DNA of 64,000 bases. Source: Eubacteriaceae bacterium. GTDB taxonomy: Bacteria > Bacillota > Clostridia > Lachnospirales > Lachnospiraceae. The first letter of the stretch is position 1; every line of letters starts with the position of its first letter. A program made the translations under genes and the position numbers. The stretch covers positions 50,935 to 114,934 of the forward strand of contig CAJSYQ010000007.1 of the NCBI GenBank assembly GCA_910574015.1, read 5' to 3'. The notes below the pieces were generated by a model, which was given only the letters and a program-made list of their open reading frames with translations, searched no databases and was not told the DNA's origin. Shown one piece after another: positions 63,889 to 64,000 of this stretch.

Positions 63889-64000
63889 TAGAATCACCAC
63901 TTTACAACTATTATAAATAGTGCTCCTTTTGCTGAACAAGGTATTTTAAGGCTTTCATAAGGGCAGATGATTTTATTATACTTTCGCTCTTTTTCACGAA

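Noticed and set aside
1..64000. tRNA, rRNA, CRISPR, insertion sequences, prophage
   Set aside because: Gaps are short and no T-loop signatures, repeat-spacer arrays, transposase or phage genes were recognised.

Overview
The window reads as one chromosomal segment of a low-to-moderate G+C Firmicute, most likely a clostridial gut anaerobe of the Lachnospiraceae type. This is an inference from gene content: type III glutamine synthetase, several LytTR/AgrC-type two-component systems, a biotin-dependent Na+-pumping decarboxylase cluster, a Gram-positive type IV pilus locus, an ECF transporter S component, and a ribosomal-protection-like GTPase fused to an NYN nuclease domain. Nearly everything is on the minus strand; only a D-Ala-D-Ala carboxypeptidase, glutamine synthetase, trkA-trkH, an acyltransferase-like gene and a small terminal ORF are on the plus strand. 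I saw no tRNA, rRNA, CRISPR array, insertion sequence or prophage.

Regions 1-11.3 kb: a type IV pilus locus read right to left as a 48-residue membrane peptide, pilB, pilT, pilC, an inserted AAA-ATPase/PD-(D/E)XK gene, then (from its own strong promoter) pilA, pilD, a pilM-pilN fusion, pilO and two prepilin-like genes, the last cut by the window edge. PilB carries two tandem MshEN c-di-GMP motifs. 11.3-17 kb: hisIE (with a degenerate HisF-like N-terminal domain), hisB, then the ylxM-ffh-rpsP-khpA-rimM-trmD translation/SRP operon, whose consensus promoter abuts a perfect 13+13 palindrome. 17-20.6 kb: a c-di-GMP HD-GYP/GGDEF protein and a methyltransferase. 20.7-25.6 kb: a five-gene biotin-dependent decarboxylase operon with both an oxaloacetate/pyruvate-type and an acyl-CoA-type carboxyltransferase. 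25.7-29.3 kb: the carboxypeptidase and glnN, the latter behind a leader with a terminator and a mutually exclusive hexaloop hairpin.

29.2-37.7 kb: nucleoside-kinase-like gene, ECF S component, an AgrC/LytTR pair and KtrAB on one strand, TrkA-TrkH diverging on the other. 37.7-42.2 kb: a GNAT acetyltransferase and a heterodimeric ABC exporter preceded by a 370-nt leader containing a promoter, a six-codon ORF with a strong Shine-Dalgarno, a nested hairpin, and a terminator whose 3' arm can pair with the released hairpin arm. This looks like a ribosome-stalling attenuator for a drug exporter and is the most interesting element here. 42.2-53 kb: a rubredoxin/GltS-type flavoprotein, two further LytTR systems with minimal single-TM kinases, a HAD phosphatase, and a second ABC exporter pair. 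53-64 kb: a coiled-coil protein, an EAL phosphodiesterase with two degenerate GGDEF domains, a cNMP-binding-domain protein of unknown function, the GTPase-NYN fusion, and a chemoreceptor.

Taken together, c-di-GMP turnover enzymes, a c-di-GMP-binding pilus ATPase and a chemoreceptor without flagellar genes suggest pilus-based surface behaviour; the leader-controlled exporter and the GTPase-nuclease fusion suggest responses to ribosome stress. These links are inference; gene starts were chosen by Shine-Dalgarno spacing.
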